DNA of 42,825 nucleotides from Nitrospirota bacterium (lineage in GTDB: Bacteria > Nitrospirota > Thermodesulfovibrionia > Thermodesulfovibrionales > JdFR-88), in contig JAKAMR010000009.1 in assembly GCA_021812785.1 (NCBI GenBank), forward strand, positions 1 to 42,825, in the 5' to 3' direction. This document shows positions 5,976 to 13,800 of this stretch, piece after piece (the first letter of the stretch is position 1; each line of letters begins with the position of its first letter). A program made the translations under genes and the position numbers. The notes beneath the pieces are model-generated. The model had not been told where the DNA came from and searched no databases. It was given only the letters and a program-made list of their open reading frames with translations.

Positions 5976-6994
5976 TGGGCGGTAAAAAAAGTTCCTCGCT
6001 AAAGGAAGCTTTCCTGAATGAATTAGGTCCCGCCGCCTCTGTCCCGGAGCTTGAGGAACTGAGGGTCAGGTATCTAGGCAAAAAGGGACTCCTCACATCG
6101 GAGCTCAAGAACCTTGGCGGTCTGCCGCCCGATCAAAGACGGGCGGCCGGCGCGGTGCTAAACGAGACCAAGGAGTTCATTGAGCAGGCCCTAGGCCAGA
6201 GAAAGCAGGAATTAAAAGAGCTTGAGCTGCGCAGGAAGCTGGCCTCCGAGAGCATCGATGTGACATTGCCCGGAAGCTATGTGCAGCCCGGCAGGATGCA
6301 CCCGGTCACCCAGACACTTGAAGAGATAACGGACGTCTTCGTGTCCATGGGGTTTTCCGTTGAGGAGGGGCCGGAGGTCGAGCTGGACTATTACAATTTC
6401 GAGGCCCTGAACATCCCCAAAGAGCACCCGGCCAGGGAGATGCAGGACACCTTTTATGTAAGCAATGATGTAGTTCTAAGGACCCACACATCCCCGGTCC
6501 AGATACGGGTGATGCAGCGCAAGTCCCCTCCCCTTAAGTTCATCGCGCCGGGAAAGGTTTACAGGTGCGATGCCGACATATCCCATACCCCTATGTTCCA
6601 TCAGATAGAGGGGCTCATGGTGGGAGAGGACATTAACTTTTCTAACCTGAAGGCCGTCCTGGAGACGTTCCTGCACAGGATATTCTCGCCTGATGTCCCT
6701 GTCAGGTTCAGGCCCAGCTATTTCCCCTTCACTGAGCCCTCCGCGGAGGTGGACATAGGCTGCATATTCTGCAAGGGCACCGGCTGCCGCACCTGCAAAG
6801 GCTCCGGCTGGATAGAAATATTGGGGGCCGGAATGGTAAACCCGCACGTGTTCGAGATGGTGGGGTATGACCCGAAGCAGTACTCCGGCTTCGCCTTCGG
6901 CATGGGTATAGAACGCATAACGATGCTCAAGTATTCTATTGACGATATAAGGCTGTTTTTTGAAAACGACATCCGCTTCCTGGGGCAGTTTTAA
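5975..6994 (+). CDS. pheS: Phenylalanyl-tRNA synthetase alpha subunit
   Basis: PheS is the catalytic subunit of the alpha2-beta2 enzyme that charges tRNA-Phe. It has an N-terminal coiled coil (about residues 1-90) followed by the class II core: GRMHPVTQT, EGPEVELDYYNFEALN, DTFYV, RTHTSPVQ, GKVYRCDADISHTPMFHQIEG, FRPSYFPFTEPS and the glycine-rich GFAFGMGIERI. A C-x-x-C...C-x-x-C knuckle (CIFCKGTGCRTC, about 258-269) is seen in many bacterial PheS proteins. Its 339 residues are normal. The start overlaps the rplT stop, and the stop TAA shares one base with the pheT ATG. Confidence 0.97.
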   Translation: MGGKKSSSLKEAFLNELGPAASVPELEELRVRYLGKKGLLTSELKNLGGLPPDQRRAAGAVLNETKEFIEQALGQRKQELKELELRRKLASESIDVTLPGSYVQPGRMHPVTQTLEEITDVFVSMGFSVEEGPEVELDYYNFEALNIPKEHPAREMQDTFYVSNDVVLRTHTSPVQIRVMQRKSPPLKFIAPGKVYRCDADISHTPMFHQIEGLMVGEDINFSNLKAVLETFLHRIFSPDVPVRFRPSYFPFTEPSAEVDIGCIFCKGTGCRTCKGSGWIEILGAGMVNPHVFEMVGYDPKQYSGFAFGMGIERITMLKYSIDDIRLFFENDIRFLGQF

Positions 6995-9060
6995 TGCGCG
7001 TATCCTTTGGCTGGCTTTCCGAATTCATAAAAACCGGGCTGAGCGTTGAAAAGACGGCCCACCTGCTGACCATGAGCGGCCTGGAGGTGGAGGCGCTTGA
7101 GACCACCCAGGATGACGTGATACTGGAGGTGAACGTTACTCCCAACAGGGCGGACTGCCTGAGCGTTCTTGGCGTGGTGCGGGAACTCTCAGTGCTCACC
7201 AGCGCGCCCATAATGCTTCCCCCCGCTGAAATAAAGGCTGCAGAAGAAAAGGCGGGCACTTCAGGAATAAAGATCGAAATAAGAAACGAAGACCTCTGCA
7301 GGAGATATTCCGGAAGGGTCATACGCAACGTCAGCATAGGCACTTCGCCCGAATGGATGGCCCGGAGGCTTGAAGATTACGGCATAAGGTCCATAAACAA
7401 TATAGTCGATATCACAAATTACGTGCTTATTGAGCTTGGCCACCCGATGCACGCCTTTGACTTAAACACACTAAAGGGCGGCAGGATAGTGGTGGACACG
7501 GCAGATAAAATATACAGGCAGATAAAGACGCTGGACGGAGTGGACAGGAAACTCCACGAAAACGCCCTCGTAATAGCGGATTCCGAAGGTCCTGTGGCCC
7601 TGGCCGGCATAATGGGGGGCGCAAGCACAGAGGTGGAGGAGTCCACGAAGGACATCTTTCTAGAGGCGGCCTGGTTCGAACCCGTGAACATAAGGAAGAC
7701 GGCTAAGGCCCTGGGCCTTAGCTCCGAGTCCTCCTACAGGTTTGAGCGCGGGGCCGACATGGAGATAATACCTTATGCGCTGGACAGGGCGTCTTATCTG
7801 ATGCAGGAGCTTGCAGGCGGCCGCCCCCAGGAGGCAGTGGATGTGTTTCCAGGGAAAAAGGCCGTGCCGCGCGCCATAGAGGTCAGCGCCGGGAGGGTTT
7901 CCCGGCTGCTTGGCACTGATGTCCGGAAAGAGGAGATCGCGCGGATACTGGAGAGACTTGGTTTCGCGCCAAAGTGGAACGATTCGATAATCACCGTTTT
8001 CCCGCCCTCCTACCGGCAGGATGTGGAAGGCGAGGCGGACATAGTGGAAGAGGTGGCCAGGATATACGGATACGACAAGATACCCACCACCCTGCCCGCT
8101 TCGAGGCTTTCGGTGCAGGAAGCGCCCACAAGGAGAAACTTCGTAAAAGGGGCCAGGCAGAGCATCAGGAAATCCGGCTACAGCGAGGCGATAAACTTCA
8201 GCTTCATGAACCCGCAGGCACTGGACCAGCTTTTTCTTCCCCCCGATGACTTCAGGAGGAGCGCCGTTTCTCTTATTAACCCCCTTAAGCAGGAGGAGTC
8301 CCTGCTAAGGACCACGCTTCTGCCGGCGCTCATGGAAAACCTTAAATATAACCTGCAAAGGGACCTGAGAAACATAAGGCTGGCCGAGACCGCCAGGGTC
8401 TTTATCAAAGGACAGCCGGAGGAACTGCCGGTCGAACACCTGATGTTGTCCGGCATCTCGATGCTGAACAAGACCTACAGCTTCTGGCGCAACGGGAAGG
8501 ACGAATTTTATGCCGCCAAAGGCGCGGTTGAGGCGCTGCTGGATGAGTTCAGGGTCCGGGACAGGTCCTTTGGCCCCAGCCAGGAGCCATTCCTTCATCC
8601 GGGCAAATCAGCAGATGTCTCAGTCTGCGGGCGCCGATGCGGTTTCGTTGGCATCCTTTCCCCGGCGGTAAGGGAAAAAGCGGAGATAAAGGGAAAAGAA
8701 GAAATAACCGTGTTCGAGCTCGATCTGGACGTCATCTTCGAGAGTCTTACGCAAACGCCAGCCTATCGTCCGGTCCCTAAATTCCCAGCGGTCGAAAGGG
8801 ACATCGCCCTGGTGGTTGATGATGCCGTAAGCGCCGGGGAAGTCATCAGGCGGATAAAGGACTACCCCTCAAAGCTGATAGAAAACGCTGAGGTCTTCGA
8901 CCTGTACAAGGGAGAAGGAATACCTGAAGGGAAAAAGAGCGTGGCGTTCAACATCAGATACCGCGCTCAGGACAAAACGCTTACCGAAGAGGAAGTAGAG
9001 CAGATCCACGAAGGCCTCATAAAAGACCTCCTTATCCATACCGGCGGGAGTTTAAGGTAA
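6994..9060 (+). CDS. pheT: Phenylalanyl-tRNA synthetase beta subunit, lacking the OB-fold tRNA-binding domain
   Basis: PheT binds tRNA-Phe and edits mischarged tyrosine. The usual bacterial protein has about 800 residues; this one has 688. The N-terminal part goes straight from LLTMSGLEVEALE to VNVTPNRADCLSVLG, so the roughly 110-residue OB-fold (B2) insert between those motifs is absent. What follows looks intact: the B3/B4 editing module, the B5 domain, the catalytic-like core, and a C-terminal ferredoxin-fold anticodon-binding domain (from about residue 595, FPAVERDIALVVDD). The reading frame is continuous, so this is a clean domain loss rather than a frameshift. It is the last gene of the translation cluster. 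Confidence 0.96.
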   Translation: MRVSFGWLSEFIKTGLSVEKTAHLLTMSGLEVEALETTQDDVILEVNVTPNRADCLSVLGVVRELSVLTSAPIMLPPAEIKAAEEKAGTSGIKIEIRNEDLCRRYSGRVIRNVSIGTSPEWMARRLEDYGIRSINNIVDITNYVLIELGHPMHAFDLNTLKGGRIVVDTADKIYRQIKTLDGVDRKLHENALVIADSEGPVALAGIMGGASTEVEESTKDIFLEAAWFEPVNIRKTAKALGLSSESSYRFERGADMEIIPYALDRASYLMQELAGGRPQEAVDVFPGKKAVPRAIEVSAGRVSRLLGTDVRKEEIARILERLGFAPKWNDSIITVFPPSYRQDVEGEADIVEEVARIYGYDKIPTTLPASRLSVQEAPTRRNFVKGARQSIRKSGYSEAINFSFMNPQALDQLFLPPDDFRRSAVSLINPLKQEESLLRTTLLPALMENLKYNLQRDLRNIRLAETARVFIKGQPEELPVEHLMLSGISMLNKTYSFWRNGKDEFYAAKGAVEALLDEFRVRDRSFGPSQEPFLHPGKSADVSVCGRRCGFVGILSPAVREKAEIKGKEEITVFELDLDVIFESLTQTPAYRPVPKFPAVERDIALVVDDAVSAGEVIRRIKDYPSKLIENAEVFDLYKGEGIPEGKKSVAFNIRYRAQDKTLTEEEVEQIHEGLIKDLLIHTGGSLR

Positions 9061-9078
9061 TAAATTCCTCGAGGCGCC

Positions 9079-9180
9079 AATCCATCACAAAAGCAACTGG
9101 CCGTCATTTATAAAAAAATTAAGTTAACCTGTCCCGGCTGGCGATTCGCTTTACAGAATCGAGGGACGATTGCCCTTCCG
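9079..9180 (-). pseudogene. Degenerate dtd fragment fused to the 3' end of otsB
   Basis: Two blocks match the intact dtd gene in the same orientation: 9079-9110 with 14948-14980, and 9136-9180 with 15081-15125. The second block is nearly identical over stretches such as GAGGGACG and TTGCCCTTCCG. About 100 bp of dtd between the blocks is replaced here by 25 unrelated bases. The remnant is read out of frame as the last 15-20 residues of OtsB. This points to a past duplication or rearrangement linking the two loci. Confidence 0.75.
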
Positions 9181-9988
9181 CAAATCCTCCTGATATTTGC
9201 AGCAACCGCAAGGTCTCCCCGCAGTGTTTTAAATAGAAATGGGCAAATGTCTTTCCGGATCTGCCCACCCGCACGGTTATCCCTTTATTTTCCAGTGCCT
9301 CGAAGGCCGTTTCATCGGTAGCATCATCGCCCACGAAGACGGGCAGGTATTCGCCCTGCAGTTTGTTCAATATCCAGAGCGCAGCGCGTCCTTTGTCCCA
9401 GGATATATCCGGCATCAGTTCGAGGACCTTCTTTCCCTTCATTACTCTTAGAAGCCCATCCGATGAAAACTCTTCAGCGACTCTGTAGAAAATCTTTTTT
9501 ATTTGCGGAATGCATACTTTTTCCGCCAAACGGTAATGGAGACTCACAGAATATTTTTTCCTCTCGATCCAGACCCCATTAAAGCACGAGGTCTCTTTAT
9601 TCAACCTGCGCGCCGCTTTATCTACAATGGGCAAAGCTTTCGCCGCATCCGGATGAACAAACCGCATGCCCTTTCCGGATATTGACAGCCCGTGGTTACC
9701 GCCATAGCAGATGTTTCGTAGCCCTACCCTGGACTTAATGTCGCTTAGTTCCCTGCCGCTCAATACCGCCACAAAATGGCTGCCGGAACCCGCAAGCAAC
9801 TGCAACAGTCTTTTTGCCTCCGCGGACAGGGCGCATAGGGCGGGATCCTTCTGGATCGGCACCAGCGTACCATCGAAATCCAGAAAAAGGGCTATCTTGC
9901 TCTTGCGTCCGGACAGCGCCAGCACTTGGCTTGCGTCCCCGCCGAAAAAATATGCCGGCCCTCCTCCGTTTGCTTTTTCCCCCCTCAC
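9119..9988 (-). CDS. otsB: Trehalose-6-phosphate phosphatase
   Basis: OtsB removes the phosphate from trehalose-6-phosphate. It is a HAD-superfamily enzyme: motif I is LFLDFDGTLVPI (about residues 36-47), motif II is VLSGRE, and motif IV is PVFVGDDATDETAFEAL. The GTG at 9988 overlaps the otsA stop in a GTGA junction, so the two are coupled; TTG at 9994 is an alternative. The last 20 or so residues (after LRLLQISGG) are encoded by a degenerate piece of dtd in another frame, so the native C-terminus seems to have been replaced. All catalytic motifs lie upstream of that point and the enzyme is probably active. Confidence 0.9.
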   Translation of the reverse strand: MRGEKANGGGPAYFFGGDASQVLALSGRKSKIALFLDFDGTLVPIQKDPALCALSAEAKRLLQLLAGSGSHFVAVLSGRELSDIKSRVGLRNICYGGNHGLSISGKGMRFVHPDAAKALPIVDKAARRLNKETSCFNGVWIERKKYSVSLHYRLAEKVCIPQIKKIFYRVAEEFSSDGLLRVMKGKKVLELMPDISWDKGRAALWILNKLQGEYLPVFVGDDATDETAFEALENKGITVRVGRSGKTFAHFYLKHCGETLRLLQISGGFAEGQSSLDSVKRIASRDRLT

Positions 9989-12243
9989 TCGCAATTCGAG
10001 GGCCGCAGGCGGGCAAGCGCCGTGATCAGGTCCGCTGCCCAGCGATAGATATTGTTCTCCCTCACGACTTGGCGCATAAGCGCCATCCGCTCCTTCTTTT
10101 CATTCGTCTCCATCGTAAGGGAGAGGTAAATGGCGTCCGCCATTTCTTCTATATCGTAGGGATTTATGATGAGCGCGTCCGTAAGCTCCCTTGAGGCGCC
10201 GGCGAACTGGCTGAGTATCAAAACGCCGTCCTCGTCATCGCATGCGGAAACGAACTCCTTTGCCACAAGGTTCATCCCATCGTGCAGGGAGGTGACCATG
10301 CAGATATCGGCAGCCTTGTAAAACCGGTTGATCTCCTCATGGCTGTGGTGGGCCTTAAGAAACAAAATAGGCTTCCATTCCTTTGTCTGAAAGCGCCAGT
10401 TCACGCTTTCGACAGTCTCTTCAACTTCCGCCATGAGGTCATGGTACTTTTTGATATGGGTGCGGCTTGGCGCACCAAGCTCCACAAAAGTAAATTCCCC
10501 GATGAATTCAGGGTGTTTTTCAAAAAAGCGTTCGACCGCCCTGAAACGTTCAGGAATGCCCTTTGTATAATCTATGCGGTCCACTCCAACTCCCAAATAC
10601 CTTGCATTCAAACCTATTTCCTTGAAAAGCTGCTCCCTTAAAGGCTTTTTGTCTTTCGCGGCGGCCTCCATGTCCGTGAAATTCTCAAAGCTTACGCTTA
10701 TGGGAAAAGGCTTTACAAGAGTCGTATGGCCGCTCCGGCAAACAGAGAACTGCTCCCAATCGGTCTTGGCTTCAAGAAAGCGGTCTACGGAGTCCAGAAA
10801 GTTGTTGCAGTGGAACTGTATGTGGAAACCCACGAGGTCCGCCCCCAGCATACCCATAAGTATCTCCTGCTGCCATGGACAGATGCCGAAGGCCTCCGGG
10901 TTAGGCCACGGAATGTGCCAGAAGAGCGCCACCCTGGCGTCCGGACGTTTTTCCTTGATAAGCAGAGGCAGGAGCGCCAGATGATAATCCTGGATCAGCA
11001 CCAGGGGGTTCTCCTCATCGGCGATCTCATTCAGCAGGGCCTCCGCGAATTTCGCGTTTACCTCCTGGTAATGAACCCAATCCTCCAAGCGGAACACCGG
11101 ACGTGTATGGGTAATGTGGCAGAGCGGCCATATGCCCTCGTTTGAGAACCCGTAATAATATCCTTTTTCCTCTTCCTTTGAAAGCCATATCCGCATCAGC
11201 GTGTAGGCCGGCTCTTCCGGGGGGACGCGCACTTTGCCAGCGGCATCAACCGTTTCCCGGTCGGCATCTCCGCCTCCGTGGGCCAGCCAGAGGCCGTCAC
11301 TTATCCGCATCACAGGGTCGAGGGCGGTGACTAATCCCCCGGCGGGGACTATACACTTCATCCCATGACCATCTTTTGTGTGCATATAGGGCTCCCGGTT
11401 GGAGACGAGAAACAGCTTTTTCCCGTCAAGCTCGGCGCGCATGTGCTCCTTCAGCCGGTGAGCTGTCCACAGCGATGCGCCTTTGAAGCGCAGTTTCGCC
11501 TCTTCCTCCGCCTTGGCTCGGGCCGTGGTAAGGCTTTTTGCCATATGGGTGGCTTCGTTGATGAGAGAGGCAAGTATATCCCCCCTGGGAGACTGGACCA
11601 TCTGACCGGAAGAAAACTTGTACTTGCCGGTCCTGACCTCCCTCATCCACTGGGCCATTCTGGCGATAGGGCCGGTGATGCTCCATCTCACGACGACCAG
11701 CGTTATGAGGACGATGAGAACGGTATATGCGAGGAACCGGAGGAGGTTGGACTTCCATATCTCTATCAGCCTCAGATTTATATAGGAGGCATCATTGAAA
11801 AGGGCTATCGCCCCGTTGATCTTCCCCTTTGCCTTAAGCGGCAACACATAGATATAAGTATCTTTCCCGTTTAGGTCCATGAGCTTGCTTGAGGGGCTGT
11901 TGTCCAGCATGGTTTTTACCGCTCTCGTGAACGGCTGGGGTATATCCGGCTTAAGCTCCGGGGTCACGGTTATGATATTGCCGTCCGTGTCGAATACGGC
12001 GACGCCTTCGAGCCTCTTCCGGTTGCCGAACCTTACAACAAGACCCTTAAGCCTTTCGGAAAGCCCCTGGTTCACAAGGTAAGCAACCGATTCACGCAGG
12101 CTATCGGCCAGGATGGCGGTCCTGCGTTCCAGGTCATCGGCCATGCGGCTTTTCTCTTTGTCCACCTGGTACAGCGAAAAGGCCGCGGTGACCGCTGCCA
12201 CAACAAGCACCAGGGATACGATCAGCCGGGCGGTGATTTTCAC
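9985..12243 (-). CDS. otsA: Membrane-bound sensor-trehalose-6-phosphate synthase fusion
   Basis: The C-terminal part (about residues 277-745) is a GT20 trehalose-6-phosphate synthase, joining UDP-glucose and glucose-6-phosphate. It shows FLVSNREPY, GGLVTALDP, IQDYHLALLP, FWHIPWPNPE, GVDRIDYTKGIPER and SLHDGMNLVAKEF. In front is an unusual extension: a membrane segment (6-24), an extracytoplasmic stretch of about 140 residues resembling a small-ligand sensor, a second membrane segment (167-187), and a HAMP-like linker. Classical OtsA is soluble and about 470 residues long. The start is GTG at 12243, overlapping the upstream stop (TGTGA). It lies in an operon with the repeat protein and otsB. 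Regulation of catalysis by the sensor is inference. Confidence 0.93.
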   Translation of the reverse strand: MKITARLIVSLVLVVAAVTAAFSLYQVDKEKSRMADDLERRTAILADSLRESVAYLVNQGLSERLKGLVVRFGNRKRLEGVAVFDTDGNIITVTPELKPDIPQPFTRAVKTMLDNSPSSKLMDLNGKDTYIYVLPLKAKGKINGAIALFNDASYINLRLIEIWKSNLLRFLAYTVLIVLITLVVVRWSITGPIARMAQWMREVRTGKYKFSSGQMVQSPRGDILASLINEATHMAKSLTTARAKAEEEAKLRFKGASLWTAHRLKEHMRAELDGKKLFLVSNREPYMHTKDGHGMKCIVPAGGLVTALDPVMRISDGLWLAHGGGDADRETVDAAGKVRVPPEEPAYTLMRIWLSKEEEKGYYYGFSNEGIWPLCHITHTRPVFRLEDWVHYQEVNAKFAEALLNEIADEENPLVLIQDYHLALLPLLIKEKRPDARVALFWHIPWPNPEAFGICPWQQEILMGMLGADLVGFHIQFHCNNFLDSVDRFLEAKTDWEQFSVCRSGHTTLVKPFPISVSFENFTDMEAAAKDKKPLREQLFKEIGLNARYLGVGVDRIDYTKGIPERFRAVERFFEKHPEFIGEFTFVELGAPSRTHIKKYHDLMAEVEETVESVNWRFQTKEWKPILFLKAHHSHEEINRFYKAADICMVTSLHDGMNLVAKEFVSACDDEDGVLILSQFAGASRELTDALIINPYDIEEMADAIYLSLTMETNEKKERMALMRQVVRENNIYRWAADLITALARLRPSNCE

Positions 12244-12908
12244 AGTGTATCTCCTTCCTCTACCTCGCTTCTCAACTCATCCTCGACAAACCCGATGATA
12301 TGGGCCCTTACGCCTTCCCTACTAAGCATGAAGGGGTCAATGGACTTAATTTTGCCCGCCAGTTTTTTCTTCTTCAGGGTATCAAGCATCCATGTCGAGA
12401 AGTCATCTACTGCGTGGCGGGCCCTTGCCTCGTAGAAATGATAGTAAATGGCCCCACCCTCCAGGGACTTCATTGCCATAAGGAATTCAGCAAGGTTGTT
12501 GGCTCTCATTCCAGCCGGGAAAATGACCGTAAAGCCTTCGTTAAAGAAAAACTCGTTTCCGGCGATTGCGTCCCTTGGTTCGGCGAACCTCTCCATATGG
12601 CCGTCTATCACATCCAGCAACTGCCTCCTCAGACTTTCAATGTCTTTAAACTCGTAGGGATCGATGATCGACAGGTGCTCAGAAAGCGCCCTCGCTTCGA
12701 GGCTTTCACCTGCCCAGTGCGCGAAATCGTTCGTATACTCCAGTATATGGCCTTTCAGGAAATACTGATAGGTATGGTGATAGATCGAATCCTGACTTAT
12801 CACGGCGATAATTCCTCTCAACTCTTTCAGGTTTTTTGCCTTCATGCCGGTTGCCCTTGGAATTGTGATGCACTGATTGAATATAAACGGCCTTGTTTCC
12901 TGTATCAT
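12240..12908 (-). CDS. Two-repeat protein of the trehalose operon (DUF5752-like)
   Basis: A 222-residue soluble protein of unknown function. It consists of two divergent copies of a module of about 100 residues (7-105 and 119-212). Each copy has a F-x-F-N start, G-M-(K/R)-A-x-N-L-x-E, a YHH-x-Y or YYHFYE aromatic-histidine patch, a DF-x-x-W, and an IDP. I think it belongs to the DUF5752 group, but that is from memory. The ATG at 12908 is chosen because GGAGG lies 5 nt before it; an upstream in-frame ATG at 12935 lacks one. It overlaps the GTG of the otsA fusion, so it may act with trehalose synthesis, perhaps as a regulator. Confidence 0.8.
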   Translation of the reverse strand: MIQETRPFIFNQCITIPRATGMKAKNLKELRGIIAVISQDSIYHHTYQYFLKGHILEYTNDFAHWAGESLEARALSEHLSIIDPYEFKDIESLRRQLLDVIDGHMERFAEPRDAIAGNEFFFNEGFTVIFPAGMRANNLAEFLMAMKSLEGGAIYYHFYEARARHAVDDFSTWMLDTLKKKKLAGKIKSIDPFMLSREGVRAHIIGFVEDELRSEVEEGDTL

Positions 12909-13021
12909 TTGCGCCTCCAATATGCATTTTTGCATTCATTCATTTATAAAATGCTGGTATTTAGTCTTTTCTTTACCGGTTCAAACAGGAAATTAAACCC
13001 GTACTGCATCAGGCCGAAGAA

Positions 13022-13189
13022 GTGCCAGCATCGATAAAAGAAGAATTAAATTGTCGTCAGCAGCCCTTAAAAACTGGAAAAGAACCCCTGCTGATGCAGC
13101 TTAACAGGAAATATGCACAGGAGGCGGAGAGAGGCCGGAATGAAGGAGATGAAATCCATGGACCGCTTTTGGCACGTCCAGAAAAGTGA
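13022..13189 (+). CDS. Possible small ORF in the gap before mreB
   Basis: A GTG-started frame of 55 codons encodes a hydrophilic, glutamate/lysine-rich peptide (PASIKEELNCRQQPLKTGKE near its start). The same frame is open upstream as far as a TAG near 12966. There is no good ribosome site beyond an AGG about 10 nt upstream. It overlaps the antisense frame 13101-13553, so at most one of them is likely to be real. Of the long gap 12909-13796, this, the 13101-13553 frame and the mreB promoter are all I can see. Confidence 0.2.
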   Translation: MPASIKEELNCRQQPLKTGKEPLLMQLNRKYAQEAERGRNEGDEIHGPLLARPEK

Positions 13190-13553
13190 GAAACGGAGAA
13201 ACCGTAAACCGCGCAGGCGCATGCCCCCATGGCGTCAGGCCTTCCGGCATCGGAACATTTACCGAATGTGAATTTTTTCTAGATTGAATGGCTATTTTGC
13301 TTTTCTGTAAAAGATAAAAGGTAAAGGATGGAGCGCCTTCGTTAGGGTCTGGTTGCTGGGTAGAGAATTGCGAAACAAACACGTCCAGCAGGAAGAGACG
13401 GATGTTCTTTAACGAAATGCCCGCAGGCCTCGCCCATAAGCCGCGTTTATTATTTTGGATAACACTGGCAGACAGAGGCGAGACGGTATAAAAGAGGAAA
13501 CAAAGCAGAAAAGCTGTACCTATAACACGTTTTGAACCAGCGCTATGAAACAT
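13101..13553 (-). CDS. Possible exported protein, unrecognised
   Basis: The frame has 150 codons. The N-terminus looks like a signal peptide: SKR, then the hydrophobic stretch VIGTAFLLCFLFYTVSPL, then ASA-type small residues (SASV). The rest is low in recognisable structure and I know no family for it. No ribosome site precedes the ATG. A GTGCTA/TAGCAC inverted repeat (13555-13569) lies directly upstream. It could be a real lineage-specific secreted protein or a chance frame. Confidence 0.3.
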   Translation of the reverse strand: MFHSAGSKRVIGTAFLLCFLFYTVSPLSASVIQNNKRGLWARPAGISLKNIRLFLLDVFVSQFSTQQPDPNEGAPSFTFYLLQKSKIAIQSRKNSHSVNVPMPEGLTPWGHAPARFTVSPFLTFLDVPKAVHGFHLLHSGLSPPPVHISC

Positions 13554-13618
13554 CGTGCTATTTTAGCACGCGAATCGTGCCCATTACAAACTGCCCCGTG
13601 TTGAGTCAATTCGATGCC

Positions 13619-13648
13619 TTGAAATGCCGCGGCAACAATGCCTATACT
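13619..13648 (+). promoter_or_regulatory. Candidate mreB promoter
   Basis: TTGAAA at 13619-13624 and TATACT at 13643-13648 are separated by 18 bp, giving a leader of about 145 nt before mreB. Inside this leader lies a short frame, 13723-13800, described separately. Confidence 0.45.
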
Positions 13649-13722
13649 AAAATAACGCGATGAAATCCGGAAAAGGCATATAATTGGGTCCCTCTTTGTC
13701 TCTTTGTGGTTTACCCAGTATT

Positions 13723-13800
13723 ATGACGCGAAGAATCCGCATTATGGCGAAAATGCCTGAAAGTGAAATCATCGTGGCCAGGCTCAAGGAGGCAGTTTGA
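13723..13800 (+). CDS. Possible leader peptide coupled to mreB
   Basis: An ATG-started frame of 25 codons (MTRRIRIMAKMPESEIIVAR and five more residues) ends in TGA at 13798-13800. It overlaps the ATG of mreB by one base. The mreB Shine-Dalgarno (AAGGAGG) lies inside it. Such an arrangement can couple translation. It could be chance, since the frame is short and has no ribosome site of its own. Confidence 0.25.
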   Translation: MTRRIRIMAKMPESEIIVARLKEAV

